A stretch of 30,312 nucleotides of DNA, taken from positions 1 through 30,312 of the forward strand of contig CAJYRH010000052.1 of NCBI GenBank assembly GCA_913776795.1, given 5' to 3'. A model generated the notes under the pieces. It saw only the letters and a list, made by a program, of their open reading frames with translations, had not been told where the DNA came from and did not search any database. Position 1 is the first letter of the stretch. Every line of letters begins with the position of its first letter. Positions 16,500 through 25,525 of this stretch are shown here, piece after piece. This DNA is from an uncultured Pseudorhodoferax sp. (GTDB lineage Bacteria > Pseudomonadota > Gammaproteobacteria > Burkholderiales > Burkholderiaceae). The translations under genes were made by a program, and so were the position numbers.

Positions 16500-17795
16500 T
16501 CAGGCGGCGGGCTGCAGGCGGGCCAGCCGTTCGGAGGCGGGCGGATGGGAGTAGTAGAACTTCACGAACACGGGGTCGGGCGTCAGCGTGCTGGCGTTGT
16601 CTTCGTAGAGCTTGAGCAGTGCGGCCGACAGGTCGGCGCCGCTGGTCTGGGCCACGGCGAAGGCGTCGGCCTGGAACTCGTGGCGGCGCGACAGCTGGGC
16701 CGACAGCGGCGCCACGAAGAAGCTGAACACCGGCATGGCCAGCATGAACAGCAGCAGCGCCAGTGCGTCGTTGGGGGCAGGGCGGCCGTCGGGCATCAGG
16801 GTCATGGAGGGTTGCACGCCCAGGCCGGTGTAGAACCAGCTCTGGCCTGCCAGCCAGCCCAGCAGCGCGAAGCCGGCCAGGCTCAGCGCGAACATCGTGA
16901 CGATGCGCTGCACGATGTGCTTGTGCTTGAAATGGCCGAGCTCGTGGGCCAGCACGGCATCGACCTGGCGTGGCGACAAACGGGCCAGCAGCGTGTCGTA
17001 GAACACCACGCGCTTGGCCGCGCCGAAGCCCGTGAAGTAGGCGTTGCCGTGCGCGCTGCGGCGGCTGCCGTCCATCACGTACAGGCCCTTCGCCGCAAAA
17101 CCGCAGCGCTGCATCAGCGCGGTGACGCTGGCCTTAAGGGTCTCGTCCTCCAGCGGCTTGAATTGGTTGAACAGCGGCGCGATGAAGGTCGGGTAGACCA
17201 TCAGCAGCACCAGGTTGAAGCCCATCCAGGCACCCCAGGCCCACAGCCACCAGCGCTGGCCGACCGCGCCCATGAGCCACAGGATCAGCGCGGCGATCGG
17301 CAGGCCGATCAGCGCACCGATCGACACCGACTTGACCAGGTCGGCCAGCCAGAGCCGTCCAGTCATCTTGTTGAAGCCGAAACGTTGCTCGATGCCGAAG
17401 GTCTGGTGCAGCGTGAACGGCAGTTCGAGCACGCCGCCGATCAGCGCGAAGGCGGCCAGCAGCGCAAGTTGCTGCGCCATGCCGGGCCCCATGGCCCGCA
17501 GTAGAAGCTCATTGAGCAGGCCCAGTCCGCCAAGCAGTGTCCAGCCCAACAGCACGGCCGCGCCAAAGGCCATCTCCAGCAGGCCGAATCGTGTCTTGGC
17601 GATGGTGTAGTCGGCCGCCTTGCGGTGTGCTTCGGGCGTGACAGCGCTGGCGAACGCGGGAGGTACTACGTCGCGGTGCTGTGCCACATGGCGGATCTGG
17701 CGGCTGGCCAGCCAGAACTTGACCAGGAGCCCGAGCATCAGGGCCACCGCGAATGCCGCGGTGAAAAGGTCCGCAGCGGACAGGTCAGGAGGCAT
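16500..17795 (-). CDS. M48 family (Ste24-like) membrane metalloprotease
   Basis: A 431-residue integral membrane zinc protease related to CAAX prenyl protease 1. HELGH at 284-288 supplies two zinc ligands and the catalytic Glu; Glu373 in RRHEFQADAFA is the third ligand. There are about seven hydrophobic segments, including 10-30, 72-100, 108-130, 153-176, 185-205, 300-320 and 343-365. Bacteria lack CAAX prenylation, so it probably acts in membrane protein quality control; this is inference. The ATG at 17795 has no Shine-Dalgarno and lies 8 nt after a TACACT box. It is divergent from orn across only 36 bp and heads the operon leading to rsgA. Confidence 0.92.
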   Translation of the reverse strand: MPPDLSAADLFTAAFAVALMLGLLVKFWLASRQIRHVAQHRDVVPPAFASAVTPEAHRKAADYTIAKTRFGLLEMAFGAAVLLGWTLLGGLGLLNELLLRAMGPGMAQQLALLAAFALIGGVLELPFTLHQTFGIEQRFGFNKMTGRLWLADLVKSVSIGALIGLPIAALILWLMGAVGQRWWLWAWGAWMGFNLVLLMVYPTFIAPLFNQFKPLEDETLKASVTALMQRCGFAAKGLYVMDGSRRSAHGNAYFTGFGAAKRVVFYDTLLARLSPRQVDAVLAHELGHFKHKHIVQRIVTMFALSLAGFALLGWLAGQSWFYTGLGVQPSMTLMPDGRPAPNDALALLLFMLAMPVFSFFVAPLSAQLSRRHEFQADAFAVAQTSGADLSAALLKLYEDNASTLTPDPVFVKFYYSHPPASERLARLQPAA

Positions 17796-17803
17796 AGCCG
17801 ACC

Positions 17804-17825
17804 AGTGTAGGCCATCGGCGACAAT
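17804..17825. promoter_or_regulatory. Divergent -10-like boxes between the M48 protease gene and orn
   Basis: Within the 36-bp gap, the minus strand has TACACT (17809-17804) ending 8 nt before the protease ATG, and the plus strand has GACAAT (17820-17825) ending 6 nt before the orn ATG. Neither gene has a Shine-Dalgarno. This spacing would put both transcription starts at or next to the start codons. No good -35 is seen for either. Confidence 0.45.
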
Positions 17826-17831
17826 GCCCGC

Positions 17832-18416
17832 ATGGACCGAGCGAACACCACTTTCCCGCCCGTGCTGCTGGGCAAATCCGATAAAAACCTGGTCTGGCTG
17901 GACTGCGAGATGACCGGACTGGACCCGGAGGTTGAGCGCCTGATCGAGATCGCCGTGGTCGTGACGGGTCCGGATCTGCAGCCCCGCGTGGAAGGGCCGG
18001 TGCTCGTGATCCACCAGAGCGACGAGCAGTTGGACAAGATGGATGCCTGGAACAAGGGCACGCACGGCCGCAGTGGTCTGATCGACAAGGTGCGGGCCTC
18101 CAGCATCGACGAAGCCCAGGCCGAGGCCGAGCTGCTGGCATTCCTGGTGCGCTATGTGCCAAAGAACGTGGCGCCGATGTGTGGCAACAGCATCGGCCAG
18201 GACCGGCGCTTTCTGGTCAAGTACATGCCCAAGCTGGAGGCCTTCTTCCATTACCGCAACCTGGACGTCAGCACGCTCAAGGAGCTGGCCAAACGCTGGA
18301 AGCCTGAGGTCTACAGCAGCTTCAAGAAGGCGCAGAAGCACACGGCGCTGGCCGACGTGCATGAGTCCATCGACGAACTGGCGCATTACCGCACCCATTT
18401 CCTGCGCATGGATTGA
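17832..18416 (+). CDS. orn: Oligoribonuclease
   Basis: A 194-residue 3'-5' exoribonuclease of the DEDDh family that degrades the shortest RNAs, including pGpG from cyclic-di-GMP turnover. Active-site residues: Asp24 and Glu26 in [10 protein letters not shown], Asp124 in [11 protein letters not shown], and His170/Asp175 in [11 protein letters not shown]. The length is close to the usual 180-200. The ATG at 17832 gives ten residues before the conserved core. Since Orn clears pGpG, it could indirectly affect the EPS systems in this window, but nothing here shows such a link. Confidence 0.96.
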   Translation: MDRANTTFPPVLLGKSDKNLVWLDCEMTGLDPEVERLIEIAVVVTGPDLQPRVEGPVLVIHQSDEQLDKMDAWNKGTHGRSGLIDKVRASSIDEAQAEAELLAFLVRYVPKNVAPMCGNSIGQDRRFLVKYMPKLEAFFHYRNLDVSTLKELAKRWKPEVYSSFKKAQKHTALADVHESIDELAHYRTHFLRMD

Positions 18417-18636
18417 CCGGGCATGGCATAATCGAAGGCTTCGGCGAAGTCGCTTGACTGCGCCGTTTTTGCGCATCTCCCCTCACACTCTCGGCTTTGG
18501 ATCCTTAAATCCTGAATGAGCCGCCAGCGTCCAGCGTCAAGCTCGGCGCTGTTCCGTTTGAAGGTGGATGTTTGTTCCACCGATGACGAGCCTTGAACCG
18601 CCATTTCAGCGCGGGCATGGCACGTGTTAGAAATCC
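18417..18636 (+). promoter_or_regulatory. Promoter and 5' leader of the DEAD-box helicase gene
   Basis: CATAAT (18427-18432) lies in GGCATAATCGAAGGCTT, resembling the rpsP and rplS promoter cores. RNA would start near 18439, leaving a leader of almost 200 nt. It includes a GGTGGA-TGTTTGT-TCCACC hairpin at 18563-18581. No Shine-Dalgarno precedes the ATG at 18637. Long leaders are common for cold-inducible RNA helicases; whether this one is regulated is unknown. Confidence 0.4.
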
Positions 18637-20307
18637 ATGACCGACTCTTTTGAAGACCGGGCAGCTTTGCCCATGCCCGCCCACGACAACACTTTCGTCG
18701 AGAGCGATTCCTTTGCCTCTGAGGCAGCCGTTGCACCGGCGGATGGTTCCGCTTTTGCGGCCCTGGGCCTGGCTGAGCCGCTGGTGCGTGCCGTCGTCGA
18801 CATGGGCTACACCCAGCCCACCACTGTGCAGTTGCAAACCGTTCCAATGGCCATGGGCGATATCGCCGGGTTCAACGACCTGATGGTCTCCAGCCAGACC
18901 GGCAGCGGCAAGACCGCGGCCTTCCTGCTGCCCGTGCTGCACACGCTGATCCGTCAGCAGGAGGCCCATGAAGCGGCCGAGCGCGCCGAACGCGAGCGTC
19001 TGGCGGCCGAGGCCGTCGCTCGCGGGGAGCTGGCACCCAAGAAGGCGCGTCGCAAGGACCCGACCAATCCACGCCATTTCAAGCCCGCCGAGCCTGGCGC
19101 GCTGGTGCTGTGTCCCACGCGCGAACTGGCGCAGCAGGTTGCCCACGACGCGATCGAATTGGTCAAGCATTGCCGTGGCCTGCGCATTGCCAACGTCGTG
19201 GGAGGCATGCCCTACGCGCTGCAGATCGCCAAGCTGCAGAACGCGAACCTAGTGGTGGCCACGCCTGGCCGTTTGCTCGATCTGCAGCGCTCCATGCAGC
19301 TCAAGCTGGACAAGGTGCGCTTCTTGGTGGTGGACGAAGCAGACCGCATGCTGGACCTGGGTTTTGCCGACGACCTGGCCGCGATCAATGAACTGACGGC
19401 CCAGCGCCAGCAGACCATGATGTTCAGCGCCACCTTTGCGCCGCGCATCCAGCAGCTGGCGATGCGCGTGATGCGCGAGCCCAAGCGCGTGCAGATCGAC
19501 TCTCCGCAAGAGAAGCACCAGAATATCCGCCAAGTTCTGTTCTGGGCCGACAACGCGCAGCACAAGCGCGCGCTGCTGGACCACTGGCTGCGCGATGCAA
19601 GCATCGAGCAGGCCATCGTGTTCGCCAGCACCCAAGTGGAGTGCGACGGGCTGGCCCATGACCTGCAGCAGTCCGGCTTTTCGGCCGTGGCATTGCATGG
19701 TGCGCTGAGCCAGGGCCTGCGCAATCGGCGCCTGATGGCGCTGCGCAATGGCCAGGTGCAGATCCTGGTAGCAACCGACGTGGCCGCGCGCGGCATCGAC
19801 GTGCCGGCCATCACGCACGTGTTCAACTTCGGCCTGCCCATGAAAGCCGAGGACTACACGCACCGCATTGGCCGGACCGGCCGCGCCGGGCGTGATGGCC
19901 TGGCTATCACCTTCGCCGAATTTCGAGACCGGCGCCGCATCCTGGACATCGAACACTTCACCCGCCAGCTGTTCAAGGCCGAGACCATCCCCGGCATGGA
20001 GCCGCGCGAGCGCCCCCCCGAGTCGCGCAAGCCGGCCTTCGGCCGCGGCGCTCCGCGCGGCGGCGAGCCGCGTGGCCGCGGTTTTGGCGGTCCGCGCGGC
20101 GGGCAGCATGAGCGTGCCGGGTTCGGCGCCTGGCAGGCCGGCGACCGTGGTGGATTCGGCAGTCAGGCCCGGTCCGCCCCAGGCGAGCGTGGGCAACCTT
20201 CCGGGCGTGGCGAAGGTGCCCGTGCAGGCGGCGCCCGTCTGGCTGGCGGCGGCAAGGTGTTCGTGCCTTTTGACTCCAAGAGGCGTCCACACAAAGCGTC
20301 GCGCTGA
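18637..20307 (+). CDS. DEAD-box ATP-dependent RNA helicase
   Basis: A 556-residue RNA helicase that unwinds structured RNA in ribosome assembly or RNA decay. Motifs in order: Q-motif GYTQPTTVQ (57-65), Walker A SQTGSGKT (86-93), PTRELA (160-165), TPGR (209-212), DEAD (233-236), SAT (264-266), ARGID (384-388) and HRIGRTGRAG (409-418). A charged, alanine/glutamate-rich insertion of about 45 residues (108-152) separates Walker A from motif Ia. The C-terminal tail, about 465-550, is rich in Arg and Gly, typical of an RNA-binding extension. It resembles RhlE more than DeaD or SrmB, but the subfamily is not certain. Confidence 0.93.
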   Translation: MTDSFEDRAALPMPAHDNTFVESDSFASEAAVAPADGSAFAALGLAEPLVRAVVDMGYTQPTTVQLQTVPMAMGDIAGFNDLMVSSQTGSGKTAAFLLPVLHTLIRQQEAHEAAERAERERLAAEAVARGELAPKKARRKDPTNPRHFKPAEPGALVLCPTRELAQQVAHDAIELVKHCRGLRIANVVGGMPYALQIAKLQNANLVVATPGRLLDLQRSMQLKLDKVRFLVVDEADRMLDLGFADDLAAINELTAQRQQTMMFSATFAPRIQQLAMRVMREPKRVQIDSPQEKHQNIRQVLFWADNAQHKRALLDHWLRDASIEQAIVFASTQVECDGLAHDLQQSGFSAVALHGALSQGLRNRRLMALRNGQVQILVATDVAARGIDVPAITHVFNFGLPMKAEDYTHRIGRTGRAGRDGLAITFAEFRDRRRILDIEHFTRQLFKAETIPGMEPRERPPESRKPAFGRGAPRGGEPRGRGFGGPRGGQHERAGFGAWQAGDRGGFGSQARSAPGERGQPSGRGEGARAGGARLAGGGKVFVPFDSKRRPHKASR

Positions 20308-20313
20308 TCCGGA

Positions 20314-20352
20314 CAGCGGCGCTGGCGGATCGCAGTGGCGCCGCTGCCTTTT
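20314..20352 (+). terminator. Rho-independent terminator after the helicase gene
   Basis: CAGCGGCGC (20314-20322) pairs perfectly with GCGCCGCTG (20338-20346) and is followed by CCTTTT. The end of the T-tract is also the first base of a TACAAT box (20352-20357) that could serve the downstream EPS module. Confidence 0.75.
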
Positions 20353-20581
20353 ACAATCGTTCGGAGATTTGTGGGTTTTTGCGCAGATTCCGCTCAAATG
20401 AGGGAGTGATCGTTGCGCCCGTCGCTGATTCGGAGCGGCCCTGCATCTGTTGGCACGTACAGTTGTGGTTGGCAGGCTCTGTCTTTTGGGAACGGCATCG
20501 GATGATTCGACTTCGACGTAGCAACACCGAAGGGGCGCGGTCCCCGGTTGCAACAGATGCTTGGGCCGAGGGTTGCGGCGC
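20353..20581 (+). promoter_or_regulatory. Upstream region of the sugar transferase-prsKRT module
   Basis: 229 bp without a gene. TACAAT at 20352-20357 could be a -10 element with a leader of about 220 nt, but no -35 fits. TGTTGGCA and GGTTGGCA form a loose direct repeat near 20448-20473. TGGCACG at 20451 matches a sigma-54 -24 element, but the matching -12 GC is absent at the required spacing. GAGG lies about 10 nt before the ATG at 20582. I cannot assign the promoter class. Confidence 0.3.
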
Positions 20582-21958
20582 ATGATCAAGTTGTTCAACC
20601 ACTACCTGCACCGGCGAACGGTGCTGCAGGTGGTCCTCGACTTCGTGCTGATCCTGGCGGCAGTGTTTGCAGAGCTGATATGGCGGCGTGCGGAGTGGCC
20701 GACCATGGTGCCGGTGCTTGGCTACACGGCCTTGTTGGCGACCGGAATGCTGGTCATCAACGGCAGCATGGGGTTCTACCAGCGTGTGCACGGGCGTTCG
20801 CTCAACCAGTCGCGCGCGCGAGGGGCGTTGGCATTGCTGCTCGCGGTGCCTGTGACCTATGCCGTCTTCGGCTCGGTTCCATTGGGCATCGACGGCCGCC
20901 AGTCTCTCGCGCTGGCCGCCATGGTAGGCCTGCTGGTGGTTCTGGCTCATCGTGTCGATGCCGCCCATTCTGGTGCGCAATCGGCCCTGCGGCATCGGGT
21001 GTTGGTGTTTGGTACTGGTCCGCGAGCAGCGTTGGTAGGCCGTGCGCTCAAGAAGGACGATCCACACGTCGACGTGGTGGGCTACTACGCCAGTCCGAAC
21101 GAAGCCGAGGCCGAGGTGTCGGCCTGGGGGATTCTGTCCAAGAGCAAATCCCTGACCGACACGGCGCTTGAACTGGAGGTCGACGAGATCGTTGTCGCGC
21201 TGGTCGAGCGACGGGGCGGAAGCATGCCGCTCCGTGAACTGCTGGACTGCAAGCTGCACGGCGTGCGCGTGGTCGACATGGCAACGCATTTCGAGAAGAC
21301 GAAAGGCCAAATCCGACTTGACTCGGTATCTGCTGGCTGGCTGGTTTTTGGCGACGGGTTCAGCCAGGGCGGCTTGCGTACGGTGGTCAAGCGCATCTTT
21401 GACATTGCCTGCGCGCTGGTGTTGATCGGGATCACGGCGCCTGTGATGTTGGTCACGGCACTCATCATCAAGCTGGAGAGCCGTGGCCCTGTGTTCTACC
21501 GTCAGGAGCGTGTCGGCTTCAATGGCCGGCTGTTCAACGTCGTCAAGTTCCGCAGCATGCGAACGGACGCGGAAAAAGATGGCCCGCAGTTCGCAGCTGC
21601 CAAGGACAGTCGGGTCACAAGGGTAGGGGGCTTCATACGGAAGGTGCGGATCGACGAATTGCCGCAACTGTTTTCGGTATTGAATGGCGACATGAGCCTG
21701 GTCGGTCCGCGGCCCGAGCGCCCCTTTTTTGTGGACCAACTGACCCGCGAAATTCCCTACTATGCGGTGCGCCAGAGCGTCAAGCCCGGCGTGACCGGCT
21801 GGGCCCAGGTGCGCTACCACTACGGCGCATCACTGGAAGACTCGGCAGAAAAGCTGCAGTACGACCTGTACTATGTCAAGAACCACTCGCTGTTTCTGGA
21901 TCTCGTGATCCTGTTCGAGACCATCGGGGTGGTGTTGATGGCCAAGGGCGCGCGCTGA
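20582..21958 (+). CDS. PEP-CTERM/XrtA-system sugar transferase (TIGR03013/EpsB-like)
   Basis: A 458-residue polyprenyl-phosphate sugar-1-phosphate transferase that would start a second polysaccharide. N-terminal hydrophobic segments lie at about 12-32, 42-62, 80-98 and 107-124. A nucleotide-binding-like domain follows (VLVFGTG at 140-146). The C-terminal sugar-transferase domain begins with a membrane segment at about 272-297, then RGPVFYRQERVG, KFRSMRTDAEKDGP (322-335), RIDELPQLF (356-364), LVGPRPERP (373-381) and KPGVTGWAQVRY (401-412). I chose the ATG at 20582 (MIKLFNHYL, the usual opening); a TTG at 20561 would add seven residues. It sits directly upstream of prsK, the arrangement known from XrtA-type loci. 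Confidence 0.9.
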   Translation: MIKLFNHYLHRRTVLQVVLDFVLILAAVFAELIWRRAEWPTMVPVLGYTALLATGMLVINGSMGFYQRVHGRSLNQSRARGALALLLAVPVTYAVFGSVPLGIDGRQSLALAAMVGLLVVLAHRVDAAHSGAQSALRHRVLVFGTGPRAALVGRALKKDDPHVDVVGYYASPNEAEAEVSAWGILSKSKSLTDTALELEVDEIVVALVERRGGSMPLRELLDCKLHGVRVVDMATHFEKTKGQIRLDSVSAGWLVFGDGFSQGGLRTVVKRIFDIACALVLIGITAPVMLVTALIIKLESRGPVFYRQERVGFNGRLFNVVKFRSMRTDAEKDGPQFAAAKDSRVTRVGGFIRKVRIDELPQLFSVLNGDMSLVGPRPERPFFVDQLTREIPYYAVRQSVKPGVTGWAQVRYHYGASLEDSAEKLQYDLYYVKNHSLFLDLVILFETIGVVLMAKGAR

Positions 21959-22013
21959 GCATGCCGGCGCCTGGTGTGGCGCTGGGCGGCCCGCGCTCGA
22001 AGTAGGAAACCGC

Positions 22014-24125
22014 GTGGACAGTCCCAACATTCTCCTGAGCGTCTGGGGGTATGCCATTGCCGGGTTGACCTTTAGCGCATTCGCAGTCGCGCTGGTGCGC
22101 TGGCGCAAGCTGTGGTCGTCGCGTGAAGTCTCCCCGGGCCTGCTGCTCGGAGCGGTCGCAGCATCCGCAGGATGGGCCTTTACCGTGCTGGCCACGCTGT
22201 TAGGCGGGCCGCCCTGGGTGGTCGATGTCGGCCTCGTCGCCGATTGCCTGCGGTACGCCTGCTGGATCGGGTTCTTGTTGCTGCTGTGGCGGCCCGAACG
22301 TCCTGGCTGGCTGGTGCAGCGCTTTGGCTGGGCGGGTGTGGTCGCGGCGATGCTGGTGGGTGCCACGGCATTGGCGCGCGTGCGCAACCTTCTTGACGGC
22401 AGCGCGGCGGTCGTGCAGGGCCAGTGGCAGCTGTTGGGTGCGATGGCCCTGCCGGTCTTTGCGCTGTTTCTCCTGGAGCAGGTCTACCGCAACGTGAGCG
22501 ACGATGTGCGTTGGAGCCTGAAGCCTCTGTGCCTGGGCTTGGCGGGGACCTTCCTGTTCGACCTGTACGTGTTCTCGCAAGCGGTCCTGTTCAACCGGCC
22601 CGACCTGGACGCAATGAGCGTGCGTGGTCTGCTGCATGCACTGATGGTGCCGTTGCTGTGGTTGTCCATGAGTGGGCGCAGCGACTGGGTCGGCAAGGTG
22701 CGCGTCTCGCGAACGGCGATCTTTCATTCGGCTACGTTGGTGCTGGCCGGTGTGTACCTGATCTTCATTTCTGCCGTCGGGTACTACGTGCGCTACTTCG
22801 GCGGCGATTGGGGTCGGGCCCTGCAGTTGGCGTTGGTGTCCGTGGCCTCCGTCGGCATGATGGTGCTGTTGATGTCGGGCACGGTGCGCTCTCGGCTGCG
22901 CGTGACGCTGGGCAAGCATTTCTTTCGCTACCGCTACGACTACCGCGAGGAATGGCTGCGTTTCACGCAGACGCTGTCCAATGATCGGTCGCCGCTGGCG
23001 ATGGGTCAGCGCGTCATTCGCGGGCTGGCCGACATGCTGGAAAGTCCGGCGGGCTCGCTTTGGCTGCGCTGTCAAGGCGAGAGCACGCTGCGCTGCGCAT
23101 CGGCCTGGAACATGCCAGCGCTCAAGGACAAGGAGGATGGAGATTCGGCGTTCTGCCGCTTCTTGCTCCGAAGTGGCTGGGTCATCAATTTGCAGGAGTA
23201 CCGCTCATTTCCGCAGCGCTACGGAGATCTGGCTCTGCCGGCCTGGTTGCATGAAGTGCGTCAGGCCTGGCTGATCGTGCCGCTGACCGTTGGCGACGAG
23301 TTGACGGGATTTGTCGTCCTGGCCAGCGCGCGTGCTGACGTGGATGTCAATTGGGAAGTCAACGATCTGCTGAAGACGGCAGGCAGGCAGGCGGCCAGCT
23401 TCCTGGCGCAGATGCAGGCCACGGAGGCGCTGCTGGAGGTGCGCAAATTCGATGCGTTCAACAAGATGTCGGCTTTCGTGGTGCACGACCTCAAGAACAT
23501 CGTGACGCAGCTGTCCCTGATGATGAAGAACGCCAAGCGTCTGCAGGGGAACCCAGAGTTTCAGCAGGACATGCTCATGACTGTCGAAAATTCTTTGGAC
23601 AAGATGCGACAGCTGATGCTTCAATTGCGAGAGGGAGCCAAGCCGACCGGCACTGTCCATGGTGTGGCCCTGGCCGGCATTGCCGAGCGCATTGCCCGCG
23701 TGGCCTACGGCCGCGGCCGGCGACTGGATCTGGACCTGGATGAAGAGCCGGTGGCGCGGGGCCAGGATGAGAGGCTCGAACGCATCATCGGTCACATGGT
23801 GCATAACGCTTTCGATGCCACCGATCCCTCCGGGCGCGTTTGGATCAGGCTGGGCCGCGAAGCCGGCATGGCACTTGTCGAAGTCGGAGACACCGGGCGT
23901 GGCATGTCCGAGGAGTTCGTGCGGGAGCGCCTGTTCAAGCCCTTCCAGACAACAAAGCAGGCCGGCATGGGCATAGGCGCCTACGAAAGTTATCAATATG
24001 TGCAGGAGTTGGGCGGAAAAATCCAGGTGGACAGCGAACTTGGCCGCGGCACGGTGATCAAGATGCTGTTGCCGCTGTTCGATCCCCACTCGACATCTGT
24101 CCTGCAGCCCTTGGAGAACGCATGA
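22014..24125 (+). CDS. prsK: PEP-CTERM system membrane histidine kinase PrsK
   Basis: A 703-residue sensor kinase for the PrsR response regulator. About eight hydrophobic segments fill residues 8-290; a GAF-like domain spans about 310-465; the phosphoacceptor is probably His491 in SAFVVHDLKN; the ATPase domain has HNAFDATD (N box, 597-604), VGDTGRG (G1, 624-630), FKPFQTTK (F box) and GMGIGAYE (G2, 651-658). The start is GTG at 22014 with AGGA 7 nt upstream. The last codons overlap prsR (ATGA). Architecture and position between a TIGR03013-type transferase and prsR identify it as PrsK. What it senses is unknown. Confidence 0.92.
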   Translation: MDSPNILLSVWGYAIAGLTFSAFAVALVRWRKLWSSREVSPGLLLGAVAASAGWAFTVLATLLGGPPWVVDVGLVADCLRYACWIGFLLLLWRPERPGWLVQRFGWAGVVAAMLVGATALARVRNLLDGSAAVVQGQWQLLGAMALPVFALFLLEQVYRNVSDDVRWSLKPLCLGLAGTFLFDLYVFSQAVLFNRPDLDAMSVRGLLHALMVPLLWLSMSGRSDWVGKVRVSRTAIFHSATLVLAGVYLIFISAVGYYVRYFGGDWGRALQLALVSVASVGMMVLLMSGTVRSRLRVTLGKHFFRYRYDYREEWLRFTQTLSNDRSPLAMGQRVIRGLADMLESPAGSLWLRCQGESTLRCASAWNMPALKDKEDGDSAFCRFLLRSGWVINLQEYRSFPQRYGDLALPAWLHEVRQAWLIVPLTVGDELTGFVVLASARADVDVNWEVNDLLKTAGRQAASFLAQMQATEALLEVRKFDAFNKMSAFVVHDLKNIVTQLSLMMKNAKRLQGNPEFQQDMLMTVENSLDKMRQLMLQLREGAKPTGTVHGVALAGIAERIARVAYGRGRRLDLDLDEEPVARGQDERLERIIGHMVHNAFDATDPSGRVWIRLGREAGMALVEVGDTGRGMSEEFVRERLFKPFQTTKQAGMGIGAYESYQYVQELGGKIQVDSELGRGTVIKMLLPLFDPHSTSVLQPLENA

Positions 24126-25486
24126 GTTCGGAAAAAATGCGCGCGCTGTTGATCGTCGAAGACGATCCAGCGTTGCAGAAGCAGATCAAGTGGTCATTGG
24201 ACCGTTTCGAGTCCGTGACGGCACTGGACCGCGAGGCCGCGCTGGTGCAGATGCGCCGCCACACGCCTGCCGTCGTCACGATGGATCTGGGACTGCCACC
24301 GGATGCGGACTCGGTCAGCGAGGGTTTCAAGCTGCTCGAGCAGATCCTTGCCGTCGAACCCGACACCAAGGTCATCGTGTTGACGGGCCAGAACGACCAG
24401 GCCAACGCACTGCGCGCCGTGGCCATGGGCGCCTACGACTTCATGCCCAAGCCGTTCGATCCGGACGTGTTGAACCTCACGGTCGACCGCGCGTTCCGCC
24501 TGTTCGAGCTGCAGAAGGAGAACCGTCGCCTGCGCTCCATGCAGCAACCCGACGCGCTCGGCGGCCTGATCACCCGCGATCCGGAGATGCTGCGCATCTG
24601 TCGCACCATCGAGAAGGTGGCCAACAGCACGGCCACCGTCATGCTGCTCGGCGAGAGCGGGACTGGCAAGGAGGTCTTGGCCAAAGGCGTGCATCAGGCA
24701 TCACCCCGCCGCAATGGCAAATTCGTTGCAATCAACTGCGCGGCCATCCCGGAGAACCTGCTCGAAAGCGAGCTCTTCGGCTACGAAAAGGGCGCCTTCA
24801 CGGGTGCGGCCAAGACCACGATCGGCAAGATCGAAACCGCCAACGGCGGTACGCTTATGCTCGACGAGATCGGCGACCTGCCGTTCAGCCTGCAGGCCAA
24901 GCTGCTGCGCTTCCTGCAGGAGCGGACCATCGAGCGCGTGGGTGGGCGGCAGGAGATTCCGGTCGATGTGCGCATCGTCTGTGCGACCCACCAGGACCTC
25001 AAGGCGCTGAGCAAGGAGAGCCGCTTTCGCGAAGACCTGTATTACAGGCTCGCAGAGATCGTCGTCAACATTCCGCCGCTGCGTGCCCGTGTCGGCGACG
25101 CGCCGCTGCTGGCCCATGCCTTCGTGCGCCGGTTCGCGCAGGAGCAGAACCGCGGGTCGGTGAGCCTGAGCGAGGAGGCGATCCGGGCCATCGAGGCGCA
25201 TGCCTGGCCCGGCAACATCCGCGAACTGGAGAACTGCATCAAGCGCGCGGTCATCATGGCCGACGGTAACCAGATCGTGCGCGAAGACATCGGCCTGGCG
25301 GCGCCGGAAGCATCCGATGGTCTGGATCCGGCTCTGGATCTGCGGGCCGTGCGCGATGCGGCTGAACGTACGGCCATCATCGCGGCATTGGGCCGGGTCA
25401 ACGGCAACATCGTGAAGGCCGCGGAACTGCTGGGCGTCAGCCGGCCCACGCTGTACGACCTCATGCACCGGCTGGGATTGAAGTAA
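24122..25486 (+). CDS. prsR: PEP-CTERM system sigma-54-dependent response regulator PrsR
   Basis: A 454-residue NtrC-type activator. The receiver domain (about 7-125) has Asp14/Asp15, phosphoacceptor Asp55 (MDLGLP), Thr88 and Lys110. The AAA+ domain has Walker A GESGTGKE (177-184), the sigma-54-contacting loop GAFTGA intact at 224-229, Walker B TLMLDEIGD (244-252) and RFREDLYYRL. The Fis-type helix-turn-helix (NIVKAAELLGVSRPTLYDLM) ends the protein. It should activate RpoN promoters when phosphorylated by PrsK, with which it is translationally coupled. In XrtA systems PrsR controls genes for PEP-CTERM proteins; no clear sigma-54 promoter is visible in this window. Confidence 0.95.
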   Translation: MSSEKMRALLIVEDDPALQKQIKWSLDRFESVTALDREAALVQMRRHTPAVVTMDLGLPPDADSVSEGFKLLEQILAVEPDTKVIVLTGQNDQANALRAVAMGAYDFMPKPFDPDVLNLTVDRAFRLFELQKENRRLRSMQQPDALGGLITRDPEMLRICRTIEKVANSTATVMLLGESGTGKEVLAKGVHQASPRRNGKFVAINCAAIPENLLESELFGYEKGAFTGAAKTTIGKIETANGGTLMLDEIGDLPFSLQAKLLRFLQERTIERVGGRQEIPVDVRIVCATHQDLKALSKESRFREDLYYRLAEIVVNIPPLRARVGDAPLLAHAFVRRFAQEQNRGSVSLSEEAIRAIEAHAWPGNIRELENCIKRAVIMADGNQIVREDIGLAAPEASDGLDPALDLRAVRDAAERTAIIAALGRVNGNIVKAAELLGVSRPTLYDLMHRLGLK

Positions 25487-25525
25487 GCCCGCGGCCCCGT
25501 CAAAAACATCCTAGGAAGCTGTTCC

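Noticed and set aside
20451..20466. Possible sigma-54 promoter before the PrsK/PrsR module
   Set aside because: TGGCACG fits the -24 element, but the -12 position has TG/GT instead of GC and the spacing is one base too long. Sigma-54 spacing is strict.
20561..20581. Upstream TTG start for the TIGR03013-like transferase
   Set aside because: It would add seven residues not typical of the family. The ATG at 20582 gives the usual MIKLFNHY opening with GAGG at a sensible distance.
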